Source: Salivita marina (GTDB lineage: Bacteria > Pseudomonadota > Gammaproteobacteria > Pseudomonadales > Azotimanducaceae). Taken from it: a stretch of 64,000 bases of DNA. Shown here in pieces: positions 8,778 to 16,836 of this stretch (within the stretch, counting starts at the first letter, position 1; each line of letters begins with the position of its first letter). Below the pieces are notes generated by a model. The model was not told the DNA's origin, made no database searches, and saw only the letters and a list, made by a program, of their open reading frames with translations. The stretch spans positions 124,001 through 188,000 of the forward strand of contig JAYQNS010000002.1 of assembly GCA_038144425.1 (NCBI GenBank). The letters are read 5' to 3'. The position numbers and the translations under genes are program-made.

Positions 8778-8937
8778 GGGCGGCCTCAAACGCTGGTCAC
8801 CAAGGGGGTGTAAGCCTCTTGTCGGGCTTTTCCTTGGCTAGGAAGTCCGTTTCCTAGCGCTGGAGTGTCTCCGCGCCCTCGCAGGGGCGCAAGGGCCGAA
8901 TCTGGAGGAATGCTTGAGATTCTGAGCCATTTCCTTC

Positions 8938-9747
8938 CTAACCCACAAAAATTCCCCCATTCGGATAGAGGGTATGACCGGTGGTATAGGAGGACTCCTC
9001 TGAGAGGAGATAGAGCGCCGCATTGGCGATTTCAATGGGTTGGCCAAGCCGCCCCATGGGGGTCATGCCTTCCATGCGGGCGCGCCCTTCCGGATCTTCC
9101 CGCATGGCCGCGGTCATGGGGGTTTCAATGAAACCAGGGCCAATCGCGTTGACGCGAATTCCGTAGCTGAGAAGCTCCATGGCCATCACCTGGGTGAGCA
9201 TTACCACCCCGGCCTTCGAGACGCAGTACTCCGCAGCGCCGGGGAGGGAGATGCGCGCGGCGGAGGAGGCCAGGTTAACCAGTACGCCCCCTTCGCCGCG
9301 ATCCACCATGTGGCGCGCCACGGCGCGGCAGGTCAGCATCACCCCCGTTAAATTCACGTCGATGACCTTCTGCCATCCCGCGAGGGGGGTGCTGAGGACC
9401 GACTTATCGCTCCCCGTCTCGTTCAGCCCTGCGCCAGAGATGCCGGCAGAGGCCACGCATCCGTCAAGGCGACCGAGAGCTTCGAGGGCCGTTGAGACTG
9501 CGACCTCGACGCTGTTTTCCTCGGTTACATCAAGGGGGGTAAAGCCCACCTGGCTGTTGAAACGGCTGGCAATGCGCTCAGCAGCGGCCTCCCCCGCTTC
9601 CTCGTTCAAATCGGCAAGGTAAAGGTCTGCGCCCTCTTCGGCGAAGCGTTCCGCGCAGGCAAGGCCAAGGCCGCTGGCGCCGCCGGTAATCAAGATTTTC
9701 TTTCCGCTGAGGCGCCCCGGGCGCAGATCTTGATGAGCTGAAGTCAT
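8938..9747 (-). CDS. Short-chain dehydrogenase/reductase
   Basis: A 269-residue classical SDR with the cofactor motif TGGASGLG, the DNVN-region equivalent DVNLTG, a catalytic serine in NLASSAA, the Y-x-x-x-K pair in YCVSK, and the PG motif GPGFIETPM. It probably oxidises a secondary alcohol or hydroxyacyl compound with NAD(P)+. The open frame extends far upstream, but the start is ATG 9747, preceded by GGGGGACACCAAC; the longer version would overlap the EthD gene in another frame. It lies 13 bases after the tandem EthD gene, so the two are one operon. Confidence 0.9.
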   Translation of the reverse strand: MTSAHQDLRPGRLSGKKILITGGASGLGLACAERFAEEGADLYLADLNEEAGEAAAERIASRFNSQVGFTPLDVTEENSVEVAVSTALEALGRLDGCVASAGISGAGLNETGSDKSVLSTPLAGWQKVIDVNLTGVMLTCRAVARHMVDRGEGGVLVNLASSAARISLPGAAEYCVSKAGVVMLTQVMAMELLSYGIRVNAIGPGFIETPMTAAMREDPEGRARMEGMTPMGRLGQPIEIANAALYLLSEESSYTTGHTLYPNGGIFVG

Positions 9748-9760
9748 GTTGGTGTCCCCC

Positions 9761-10543
9761 TTAGTTCCATTCGCGGCGGTCAATAAAAACGAGCTCCTTT
9801 CCGAACCACATGGCGGAGCGCTTGAAGTCGATAAACTTACTTTCATCCTCGATGGCTCGGTGACTCGCTTCCCGGGCCTCCGGGCTGCTGGGGAGATGGC
9901 CGCGATCGAGCCACACTTCGGCGTGGCCGTCGTAGGCTGGAGTTTGGGTGCTGCGGCTTTCCCGGAGCGAGGCTTCGAGGGCGTGGGGTACGCGATGCAC
10001 CTGCTGGTAGCGGGCGATGCCCGCAGCGGCGGCGTGACTGCGAATAATGGGGCCATGTTGCGTCCGCCAGTAGCGCTGCCCCTCCTCGAAGCCCAGGCCG
10101 TCCAATAGTCGCAGGGGAAACATGAGTTTGATCCAGCCGGAGCGCGGGGTTGCTATGGGTTCGGGCCCCGGGGGATTCACCTGGGGCAGATCGATAGCCA
10201 GCCAAAGGGGGCTGGTAGCGAAATCAATGAACCGGCTTTCGTCTTCCAAAAGCGCGGCGCTGGCGGCCTGCCCCGCGGGATCGGCGAGGGCGTTGTTTAG
10301 CGCTTCCTCCGAATCCCACCAGAGCTCCGCAACTCCATCATAGGGCGTCTCCATGCCGCCCCGGGCGGTGGCCATAGCCTCGTTGGCGGGGTCGTCGATG
10401 CTGTGCACCTGCACGTAGCGCTGAATACCTAGGGTCGTCGCGAAGCTCGCCACGAGGGGACCGTGCTGATCCCGCCAATAGCGTTGAAAGGCTTCCCGAC
10501 TGAGTTCGGGTTTACGGCGAAGCAGATAGATGAGTCGAAGCAT
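9761..10543 (-). CDS. Tandem EthD-domain protein
   Basis: The 260-residue protein contains two copies of the EthD (dimeric alpha+beta barrel) domain. The first copy has YLLRRKPELSREAFQRYW and RDQHGPLV; the second has FPLRLLDGLGFEEGQRYW and RTQHGPII, each followed by a conserved W or ED-E-S-x-FIDF tail. EthD-like proteins accompany oxidative degradation genes (first seen with the ethyl tert-butyl ether P450 system) and their exact role is unclear. The start has GGGAGGGACT upstream. Most family members are single-domain, so this is an internal duplication that makes a pseudo-dimer in one chain. Confidence 0.85.
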   Translation of the reverse strand: MLRLIYLLRRKPELSREAFQRYWRDQHGPLVASFATTLGIQRYVQVHSIDDPANEAMATARGGMETPYDGVAELWWDSEEALNNALADPAGQAASAALLEDESRFIDFATSPLWLAIDLPQVNPPGPEPIATPRSGWIKLMFPLRLLDGLGFEEGQRYWRTQHGPIIRSHAAAAGIARYQQVHRVPHALEASLRESRSTQTPAYDGHAEVWLDRGHLPSSPEAREASHRAIEDESKFIDFKRSAMWFGKELVFIDRREWN

Positions 10544-10594
10544 AGCGAGTCCCTCCCAAGACCCCCCTAGTGTCGCAAGGGGCGCAGGGCGGCG

Positions 10595-11107
10595 CTAGCT
10601 CGAGGAGGCAGGCGTTTCCCTGAGGATCTTGGGATGGGTTAGGCGGCGAAAATAGGGGCGCCAAATGCCCAGGGCCGTATTGCCCACAGCCACGGCAAGA
10701 ATGAAGAGGAGGCCGGGCAGGCGGTTGCCTTCCTCCAGGCCTGCGAGGGCGACGGCATCGCCGGCGAGGGCCGCTGTGGCCCGGGCGGCATCGGCGGTGA
10801 GGGGGCCATGGACCACGGCAAGGGTGCTCTCGAAGACGAGCACGCTAAACATCAGCTTAATGAAGACCCAGGGCGCGCTGTGAAAGGCTCGGTTAATCCC
10901 CACGGATAGAAAGCCCGAGAGCACCACCACTCCCAGGGAGGGGAACAGCACCGAGCCACTGATTTCCGCTAAGGCTTGGCTGTAAAGCGCGAATCCTTCG
11001 AGGTCCGAGACTGGCGGGCGAAGCTGGAGCAGCACCAGCTGGCATAAAACGGCCCCCGTGACACCCATGGCGCCGAGGGTGTGAAGGGCCTTTAGTAGTC
11101 GTTTCAC
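10595..11107 (-). CDS. Small integral membrane protein, DUF2269-like, unknown function
   Basis: About 170 residues with four hydrophobic helices (roughly residues 8-26, 48-68, 78-98 and 125-145). The first helix contains HTLGAMGVTGAVL and a later one has SVGINRAFHSAPWVFIKL, giving a histidine in the first helix and a conserved W-x-K turn. I place the start at GTG 11107, which has GGGAG upstream; ATG 11152 is further out and lacks a ribosome site. Membrane proteins of this sort are common and uncharacterised. It is separated from the EthD gene by about 50 bases, and may share its transcript. Confidence 0.7.
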   Translation of the reverse strand: MKRLLKALHTLGAMGVTGAVLCQLVLLQLRPPVSDLEGFALYSQALAEISGSVLFPSLGVVVLSGFLSVGINRAFHSAPWVFIKLMFSVLVFESTLAVVHGPLTADAARATAALAGDAVALAGLEEGNRLPGLLFILAVAVGNTALGIWRPYFRRLTHPKILRETPASSS

Positions 11108-11251
11108 CGCTGGTGCTCCCGTTTCAACGCCCGCAACGCCTAAGGCTGGCACCTTGAAGCGCCAAGCTCAACGGCCGGCGGCTTGTGCCCTACGCGGCAA
11201 TTGGGGTAAACCCGAGGACGGGAGAAGATCTCGTGACACGGAGAGAGCGCA

Positions 11252-12148
11252 ATGAGCGAATTTGAAAATAAGGTGGTGGTGATTACGGGCGCTGGAGGCG
11301 GTCTCGGAAAGGCTCACGCCCTCGAGTTTGCCCGCCGGGGCGCTAAGGTGGTGGTGAACGACCTCGGCGGATCGGGGGATGGGGTGGGCTCAAGCGATAT
11401 GGCTGATCAGGTCGTGGCCGAGATCGCTGCTTCCGGGGGCACCGCCATTGCGAACAAAGCTTCCGTGGCTACGGAAGCAGGCGCCCAGTCCATCATTGAT
11501 GACGCCGTAAGCGCCTTCGGCACGGTGGACATCGTCGTGAATAATGCGGGCATCCTGCGCGACAAAACCTTCCGCAAGATGCCCCTGGCGGATTGGCGGC
11601 TATTGCTCGACGTGCACCTTACGGGAAGCGCCTACGTCACCTACGCGGCCTGGCCCCTCCTCATGGATAAGCGCTGGGGCCGGGTGGTGCTCACCAGCTC
11701 CACTTCGGGTATTTACGGCAACTTTGGCCAGGCGAACTACGGCGCCGCGAAGATGGGCATGGTGGGGCTTATGAACGTGCTGGCGCTCGAAGGCGCCTCG
11801 AAAAACGTGCGCGTGAATACCCTGGCCCCCGCTGCGGCCACCCGTCTAATCAATACCATTCCCGGGCGCGATGAGGATCTGGAAAACCCCGATCCCATGC
11901 GCCATCCGAAGCTGGTGACGCCTGCGGTGCTGCTCATGTGCAGCGAGGATGCGCCGAACGGCAAGATCATTCAGGCGGGGAACGGTCGCTTCTCCACGGC
12001 GGCGGTTTTCAACAACGACGATCTTGAGTTTGGACCGGACGTTACCTACGAGGACCTGGTCGCCCAGAAGGATCGGCTATTGGACATGAGCATGGCTCAG
12101 GAAGGCTGGACCCTCATGCGCAAGCGGATGGACGCTGGGGAGAGCTAG
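11252..12148 (+). CDS. (3R)-hydroxyacyl-CoA dehydrogenase-like SDR (MFE-2 type)
   Basis: A 298-residue SDR with TGAGGGLGKAHALEFA, VVNDLGG, NNAGILRDKTF, the SSTSGIYGN serine segment and the NYGAAKMGMVGL Tyr-Lys pair. These variants are those of the dehydrogenase domain of peroxisomal multifunctional enzyme type 2, which oxidises (3R)-hydroxyacyl-CoA in beta-oxidation of branched or sterol-type chains. The C-terminus carries the extra 40-50 residues seen in this branch (GNGRFSTAAVF onwards). It is alone on its strand with its own terminator directly after the stop. Given the two acyl-CoA dehydrogenases opposite, a role in fatty-acyl or steroid-chain oxidation is likely. Confidence 0.88.
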   Translation: MSEFENKVVVITGAGGGLGKAHALEFARRGAKVVVNDLGGSGDGVGSSDMADQVVAEIAASGGTAIANKASVATEAGAQSIIDDAVSAFGTVDIVVNNAGILRDKTFRKMPLADWRLLLDVHLTGSAYVTYAAWPLLMDKRWGRVVLTSSTSGIYGNFGQANYGAAKMGMVGLMNVLALEGASKNVRVNTLAPAAATRLINTIPGRDEDLENPDPMRHPKLVTPAVLLMCSEDAPNGKIIQAGNGRFSTAAVFNNDDLEFGPDVTYEDLVAQKDRLLDMSMAQEGWTLMRKRMDAGES

Positions 12149-12166
12149 GGCTCGCCGGCCCTAAGC

Positions 12167-12194
12167 AAAAAAGCCCGCGGTTGCGGGCTTTTTT
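12167..12194. terminator. Bidirectional rho-independent terminator
   Basis: A GCCCGC/GCGGGC stem with a four-base loop is flanked by six A on the left and six T on the right, so it can terminate both the SDR gene reading right and the acyl-CoA dehydrogenase operon reading left. Confidence 0.9.
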
Positions 12195-12217
12195 GATGTC
12201 TGGCTGCGCCTAAGCGC

Positions 12218-13360
12218 TTAGTAGCCCAGGAGGCTAGCGTAGCGCTCCCGGTGGAAGGCCTGGTTGCCGTAGGTGGCTTCCAGGGCCCGGGCCCGCTTCA
12301 GGTAGAAACCGGCGTCGTACTCGTCAGTCATGCCGATGCCGCCGTGCATCTGGATCAGCTCCCGAGAGACGAGATGGAGGTGATCCCCCACCCGCGCCTT
12401 GGCGAGGGAGGCCATCTCTGCCACGGTGCCGGCCGGCGCATCATTGTCGATGCTGGCCAGCGCCGCCTCCGCGCAGGATCGGGCCAGCTGCTGGTCCGTG
12501 AACATTTGCGCCGCCCGGTGACCGAGGGCCTGAAAGGACCCGATGACCCGACCGAACTGCTCCCGGGTTTTCAGGTAGTCCACGAGCATGGTGAAGGCTT
12601 GCCCCGCCGTGCCCATCATTTCGGCGCACAGTCCTGCCCGGGCCCGATCCAGAATCGCATCGAGCACGGGAAAGGCGCCATCTACCGCCCCCAGCACTGC
12701 ATCGGCGCCCACGGCGACGTTGTCGAGGGCGAGGTCCGCATAGCCCCGGGAATCCACCAGAGAGAGGCCCGTGCGGCCGAGCCCTGCGGCGTCCGCGGCC
12801 ACGAGGAACAGGGTGAGCCCTGCTGCGTCTCCCGGCGCCCCGGCGGTGCGCGCAGGAACAATGAAGTGGGTGGCGCTCATGCCCTCGAGCACGAAGCGTT
12901 TTTCGCCCTTCAGCACGAAGCCATCGCCCTGCGCCGTCGCCGTGCACGCCGTTTGGGCCGGGTCATGCCGCGCTCCTTCGTCCACCGCGAGGGAAAGGAT
13001 GATGGAGCCGTCGACCACGCCGGGGAGCACGGCGGCCTGCTGGGCTTCGCTGCCAGCGAGGCGCAGGGCGCTGGCGCCCACGAGGGCGGAAGCCAGGAGC
13101 GGCGAGGCCGTCAGGTTTTTCCCAAGGGCCTCGAGGACGAGGCCGAAGGTAAGATAGCCAAGGTCGGAGCCCCCATGGGCTTCCGGCACAAGGATGCCGG
13201 TCCAACCCATTTCCACCATGCCCTGCCAAGCGTCGCCCATGATGGCGCCGTCGGCTTTGCTGTCGCGCATGGCGCGGAACTTCGTGACCGGGAATTCGTC
13301 CCGGACCCAAGCTTCCGCCTGATCCCGAATGAGGGTTTGTTCTTCCGTCAGTGCAGCCAT
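12218..13360 (-). CDS. Acyl-CoA dehydrogenase, shorter partner
   Basis: A 380-residue FAD-dependent acyl-CoA dehydrogenase: N-terminal helical domain, the FAD loop (VLKGEKRFVLEG), and the C-terminal helices with KTREQFGRVIGSFQALGHRAA and QMHGGIGMTDEYDAGFYLKRA. It lies 8 bases after the 408-residue acyl-CoA dehydrogenase on the same strand. Adjacent, unequal pairs of this type form alpha2beta2 heterotetramers in sterol side-chain degradation (known from actinobacteria). I see no convincing catalytic glutamate at the MCAD-type site, so this may be the non-catalytic subunit. Substrate is unknown. Confidence 0.9.
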   Translation of the reverse strand: MAALTEEQTLIRDQAEAWVRDEFPVTKFRAMRDSKADGAIMGDAWQGMVEMGWTGILVPEAHGGSDLGYLTFGLVLEALGKNLTASPLLASALVGASALRLAGSEAQQAAVLPGVVDGSIILSLAVDEGARHDPAQTACTATAQGDGFVLKGEKRFVLEGMSATHFIVPARTAGAPGDAAGLTLFLVAADAAGLGRTGLSLVDSRGYADLALDNVAVGADAVLGAVDGAFPVLDAILDRARAGLCAEMMGTAGQAFTMLVDYLKTREQFGRVIGSFQALGHRAAQMFTDQQLARSCAEAALASIDNDAPAGTVAEMASLAKARVGDHLHLVSRELIQMHGGIGMTDEYDAGFYLKRARALEATYGNQAFHRERYASLLGY

Positions 13361-13367
13361 GCCAGCA

Positions 13368-14594
13368 TTAACCCTTTTGCGTGGTCTCGGGCAGGCCGAG
13401 AATATTCTTGGAAATGATGTTGTTCTGCACTTCGGCGGACCCGCCGTAAATGGAGATCGCCTTGCCCCAGAGCCACTCCCGGACCGTATCGAGTTCCTGG
13501 GGTCGGAAGGTTTCCCCTTCCCAGCCCAGGCCTCGATATCCCATGAGCTCGATCATGAGCTCGGAGCGGGTTTGGGACACGCTGGTGGCGGAATTCTTCA
13601 TAATGGAGGCCGCAGCGCTGACTTCCACGTTGCCCTTGGCTTCCGCGGCAATGCGCTCCGCCGTGAGGCGGTGAGCTTCTGCGTCCATGAGGTGCCGCGT
13701 CAGCCGGGCGCGGAGATCGGCGTCCTCAAGCTTGCCGTCCGTCGTTTCCCCGGCGTAGCGCTTGGCGATGGCGTAGAGCGATTCGCTTTTGCCGCCGGCC
13801 CCGGGGCCCCGGGCGCTGGTTTGGCTCGCCCGCTCGTGCTGGAGCAGGCGCTTCACCACGCTCCAGCCCTTGTTTAGGGGGCCGAGGAGATCGCTCTTTT
13901 CTGCCCGGGCGTCGTTGAAGTAGGTCTCGCAGAAGGGGGAGGCGCCGGAGATCAGCTTAATCGGGCGCGTTTCCACCCCGGGCTGATCCATGGGTAGGAG
14001 CACGAAGGAGAGGCCGTCGCGCTTCGGGGCCTGGGGTTCGGTGCGCACCAGGGCGCCGCACCACTGGGAAATGTCCGCCCCGGAGGTCCAGATCTTTTGA
14101 CCGTTCAGGGCGAAGTGATCGTCCTTGTCCTCGGCCTTGGTGGCGAGGCCAGCGAGGTCCGACCCGGCATTAGGCTCGGAAAGGCCGAGGCACCAGCGGA
14201 TCTTACCGCTGGCGATGCCGGGCAGGTGCTTCTCTTTCTGTTCGTCCGTGCCATATTCCAGGAGCGTCGGCCCCACCATGGTCACGCCCATGCCTGCCAT
14301 GAGGGGAATCGGGTTGTAGCCCCCGGCACGGCCGATTTCCTGGGAGATTACTCGCGCTTCTGCGGGGGTGAGGCCCGCACCGCCGTAGGCTTTTGGCCAG
14401 GTGGGGGCGCCCCAGCCTTGCCCGGCCAGTGCGTCGCGCCAGCGCTCAAGGGCCTGGGCCAGGTCACCGTCGCCGGCGCCTTCCATGGAAGCGGGTTGAT
14501 CTTTGAGTTCCCGGGGGAAGTTGGCTTCCACCCAGCTGCGAACGGATTCGCGGAAAGCGTCGCCAGCGGCGCTGGTAGCGGTACTCATGGACAA
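13368..14594 (-). CDS. Acyl-CoA dehydrogenase, longer partner
   Basis: A 408-residue acyl-CoA dehydrogenase with the full set of family blocks: YGGAGLTPAEARVISQE, LGLSEPNAGSDLAGL, NGQKIWTSGAD (FAD and substrate loops), and a C-terminal YGGSAEVQNNIISKNILGLP. In MCAD the position after this tyrosine is the catalytic Glu; here it is Gly, so the base must lie elsewhere, as in other branches of the family. Start ATG 14594 has GGGAGACC upstream. It is the first gene of a two-gene unit with the shorter acyl-CoA dehydrogenase and would introduce the double bond in an acyl-CoA chain. Confidence 0.92.
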   Translation of the reverse strand: MSMSTATSAAGDAFRESVRSWVEANFPRELKDQPASMEGAGDGDLAQALERWRDALAGQGWGAPTWPKAYGGAGLTPAEARVISQEIGRAGGYNPIPLMAGMGVTMVGPTLLEYGTDEQKEKHLPGIASGKIRWCLGLSEPNAGSDLAGLATKAEDKDDHFALNGQKIWTSGADISQWCGALVRTEPQAPKRDGLSFVLLPMDQPGVETRPIKLISGASPFCETYFNDARAEKSDLLGPLNKGWSVVKRLLQHERASQTSARGPGAGGKSESLYAIAKRYAGETTDGKLEDADLRARLTRHLMDAEAHRLTAERIAAEAKGNVEVSAAASIMKNSATSVSQTRSELMIELMGYRGLGWEGETFRPQELDTVREWLWGKAISIYGGSAEVQNNIISKNILGLPETTQKG

Positions 14595-14619
14595 GGTCTC
14601 CCTCGTTTAGCCCGTAGAC

Positions 14620-14668
14620 AAAAAAAGGCCCGTTAAGCCCTCCCGATTAATAGTCAGAGCTTAACGGG
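14620..14668 (-). terminator. Rho-independent terminator
   Basis: A ten-base stem (CCCGTTAAGC with GCTTAACGGG) and a long loop is followed on the minus strand by a run of seven T. It ends the serine hydrolase operon that reads leftward. Confidence 0.85.
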
Positions 14669-14692
14669 TCCGGTGCGGAACGAAAACTCCAG

Positions 14693-15826
14693 CTAGCGGC
14701 CGTAGGCGGCGCGTTCGAAGGCGCAAAGGCCCGCGATGGCTGCCGGGTGGCAGAAGGGCAAGCGCTGGGTGGCCCAGACCCCGGCAAGGCCCGAGGCGCC
14801 GTCGAGCCAGAAGTAGCTATTGAACAGCCCAGCCCAGCTGAGGCTCCCGGCCTGCCGGCCGTGATCTCCCGGGCCCTCGTGGCGCAGGAAGCCGTAGCTC
14901 CAGCTGGCCTTGGAACCGAAGCCCATATCTGAATCTAGGCTCATCGCGGGAAGCACGCTGGTCATGGGCGTCACCGCTAGGGGGGCAATTTGATTCGCAC
15001 CGAGCCGCGCCATCATGGCTTCGCTCAGGATGCGCTGGCCGTCGAGCTCGCCGCCCCGCAGCAGCGCCCGGAGGAAACGGCCGTAGTCTTCCAGGGTGCT
15101 GAAGAGCCCCGCTCCGCCGCTGGGATGTTGGGGCGCCGGGGGCATGCCCTGGAGGGCTGCGCCCTCGCCGACGTGGACCTTAGCCATGCCCGTCTCATCG
15201 GGGTTGAAGCTGGTTTGGGTCATGCCCAGAGGCTCAAAGAGCTGCTTGGCCAAAATGGTGTCCAGGCCCTCCCCGAGGACGGCCTCCAGGATTTGCCCAG
15301 CGATATCAATACCGATGCCGTAGCCCCAGGCGCTGCCGGGCTCGAACACCAGGGGTGCCTCGAGGCCCCCAACGGGGTCGGCGAAGAGGCTCGGCACTGC
15401 CCCCGCCTGCACCGCGGAGAGCACCGTGCCATTTAGGAATTCGTAGCTGAAACCGGAGCAGTGGGTCAGCAATTCATGGAGTGTCGGAGCCCGGGCCGGT
15501 GCCCGGCGCTGAAGGCTTCCATCGGCGCCAACCTCCATAAGCTCCAGGGAACGGCTCGGTAGGTAAGCCGTCATGGGGGCGTCCAGCTCGAGCGTGCCAG
15601 CTTCCACCTGCTGAAGCACGGCCACCGTGGCCAGGGGCTTGGTCATGGAGGCCAGGGCAAAGCGCGCTGCGGGTGTGGCGGCTTCGCCGCTGCTCCGGTC
15701 CAGGGTGCCCCGGGCGCCGAGGTAGCGGGTGCCGTCCCGGTCCCAGAGTCCTGCAAAAATCATGGGCAGGTCTGGGTCCTGGCCGTGGGCGTCTAGCGCG
15801 TGATCTAGGGCGTCAGTGATGCTCAT
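14693..15826 (-). CDS. Class C beta-lactamase-like serine hydrolase
   Basis: A 377-residue protein of the family VIII esterase / class C beta-lactamase fold. The nucleophile is the serine of ALASMTKPLATVAV (S-x-x-K), and the tyrosine of YGIGIDIAGQ is the likely partner. No signal peptide is visible, so it is probably cytosolic. Such enzymes hydrolyse esters or amides rather than true beta-lactams. It follows the cyclase-family gene by two bases and ends at a strong terminator, so the two form one operon. Two other members of the family are in the window (47.5 kb and 60.6 kb). Confidence 0.87.
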   Translation of the reverse strand: MSITDALDHALDAHGQDPDLPMIFAGLWDRDGTRYLGARGTLDRSSGEAATPAARFALASMTKPLATVAVLQQVEAGTLELDAPMTAYLPSRSLELMEVGADGSLQRRAPARAPTLHELLTHCSGFSYEFLNGTVLSAVQAGAVPSLFADPVGGLEAPLVFEPGSAWGYGIGIDIAGQILEAVLGEGLDTILAKQLFEPLGMTQTSFNPDETGMAKVHVGEGAALQGMPPAPQHPSGGAGLFSTLEDYGRFLRALLRGGELDGQRILSEAMMARLGANQIAPLAVTPMTSVLPAMSLDSDMGFGSKASWSYGFLRHEGPGDHGRQAGSLSWAGLFNSYFWLDGASGLAGVWATQRLPFCHPAAIAGLCAFERAAYGR

Positions 15827-15828
15827 GG

Positions 15829-16773
15829 TTAGCGAATCCCAATGGGGTTAATGATGGCCTGCACGGCGCCCTCAAAGCGCGGTTGGCCGAGGACGAAAAG
15901 GAATTCGTAGGCGGCGTCCGCGGCCAGATCCTTGGTTACTAAGCTCTCGAGGATATAGATGCCATTCTTTGCCAGAAGCTCGACGTGGACGGGAAAGGCC
16001 AGCGTGGGATCCTCGAAGGGCAGAGCCTCCACGGCCCAGCCATCGGAGCCCACGGCAATGACGCCGAGCTCCGCAAGATAGCGAGCACCGTCTAGTCCCA
16101 GGCCGGGCTCTCCGCTCATGAAGGCGGTGGGATCCTGTTTGGCCATGGCCGCCCAGCCGGTGTGGAATAGCACCACGTCCCCTTCTCGGAGCGTGATGCC
16201 CTGGGCCTTAGCCACGGCGTCGATCTCCGCGCGGTTGAAGGGCGTGCCCGCGGCGATGGGGTTTTGCTTAAACTGCCGGGTCATATCCAGGAGCACCCCT
16301 CGAGTCACCATAGGCGGCAGGGCGTGGGTGCCAAATTTCGTAAGGCCCTTGGGCGTCACGAAGGCTTCCGCCGGGGTGTTGTTGTAGTACACGTGTTCCT
16401 GGCCCATATGGCCAAGGCCATCGATCTGGCTGCCGATGCCCATCCAGGTCCGAAGCAAATCATCATTCCCCGTGGCCTTGTTTGCGCCCATGGTGGTGCC
16501 TGTGCCGTCCCCGGGCTGAAGAACGGTGATGTCGTAGGTGCGCGGGGCATAGGCCGGCGTGCTGCGCCCGGTGACGCCGCCCAGGGCGTAGGTTTTTCCC
16601 GTGGTAATGAGCTTGGCGGCCTCGAGGACCTTTTCCGGGCTCAGCCGATTGAGGGACCCCAGCGTATCGTCCGGGCCCCAGGGCGAGGGCGGCAGGGGCC
16701 CGTCGGCGGCAAGCCCGTGCCCGGCCAGCGTAAGCAAAAAGGCGGTGAAGCCGCCGCGAAGCGTATGGTTCAT
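15829..16773 (-). CDS. Cyclase-family protein (kynurenine formamidase-like fold), exported
   Basis: About 314 residues with an N-terminal signal peptide ending near GHGLAADG. The metal-binding region reads GSQIDGLGHMGQE, matching the SQ/TQ-x-DGLGH variant of the cyclase family, which hydrolyses cyclic amides or formamides. Further blocks are VTRGVLLDM, LREGDVVLFHTGW and GVIAVGSDGWAVE. The start at ATG 16773 has GGGGAGG eight bases upstream; an upstream ATG at 16809 is not favoured. It heads a two-gene operon with the serine hydrolase. Substrate unknown; export suggests it acts on compounds from outside. Confidence 0.85.
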   Translation of the reverse strand: MNHTLRGGFTAFLLTLAGHGLAADGPLPPSPWGPDDTLGSLNRLSPEKVLEAAKLITTGKTYALGGVTGRSTPAYAPRTYDITVLQPGDGTGTTMGANKATGNDDLLRTWMGIGSQIDGLGHMGQEHVYYNNTPAEAFVTPKGLTKFGTHALPPMVTRGVLLDMTRQFKQNPIAAGTPFNRAEIDAVAKAQGITLREGDVVLFHTGWAAMAKQDPTAFMSGEPGLGLDGARYLAELGVIAVGSDGWAVEALPFEDPTLAFPVHVELLAKNGIYILESLVTKDLAADAAYEFLFVLGQPRFEGAVQAIINPIGIR

Positions 16774-16836
16774 CGATTTATCCTCCCCAGGATGGTCGAC
16801 TGCGAGCATACCTCCAGGGAGGGATGGGGCGAACCC

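Noticed and set aside
12251..13417. 388-residue plus-strand frame opposite an acyl-CoA dehydrogenase
   Set aside because: It is an antisense shadow typical of high-G+C genes, with no motif and low-complexity HG/EG/RG-rich text.
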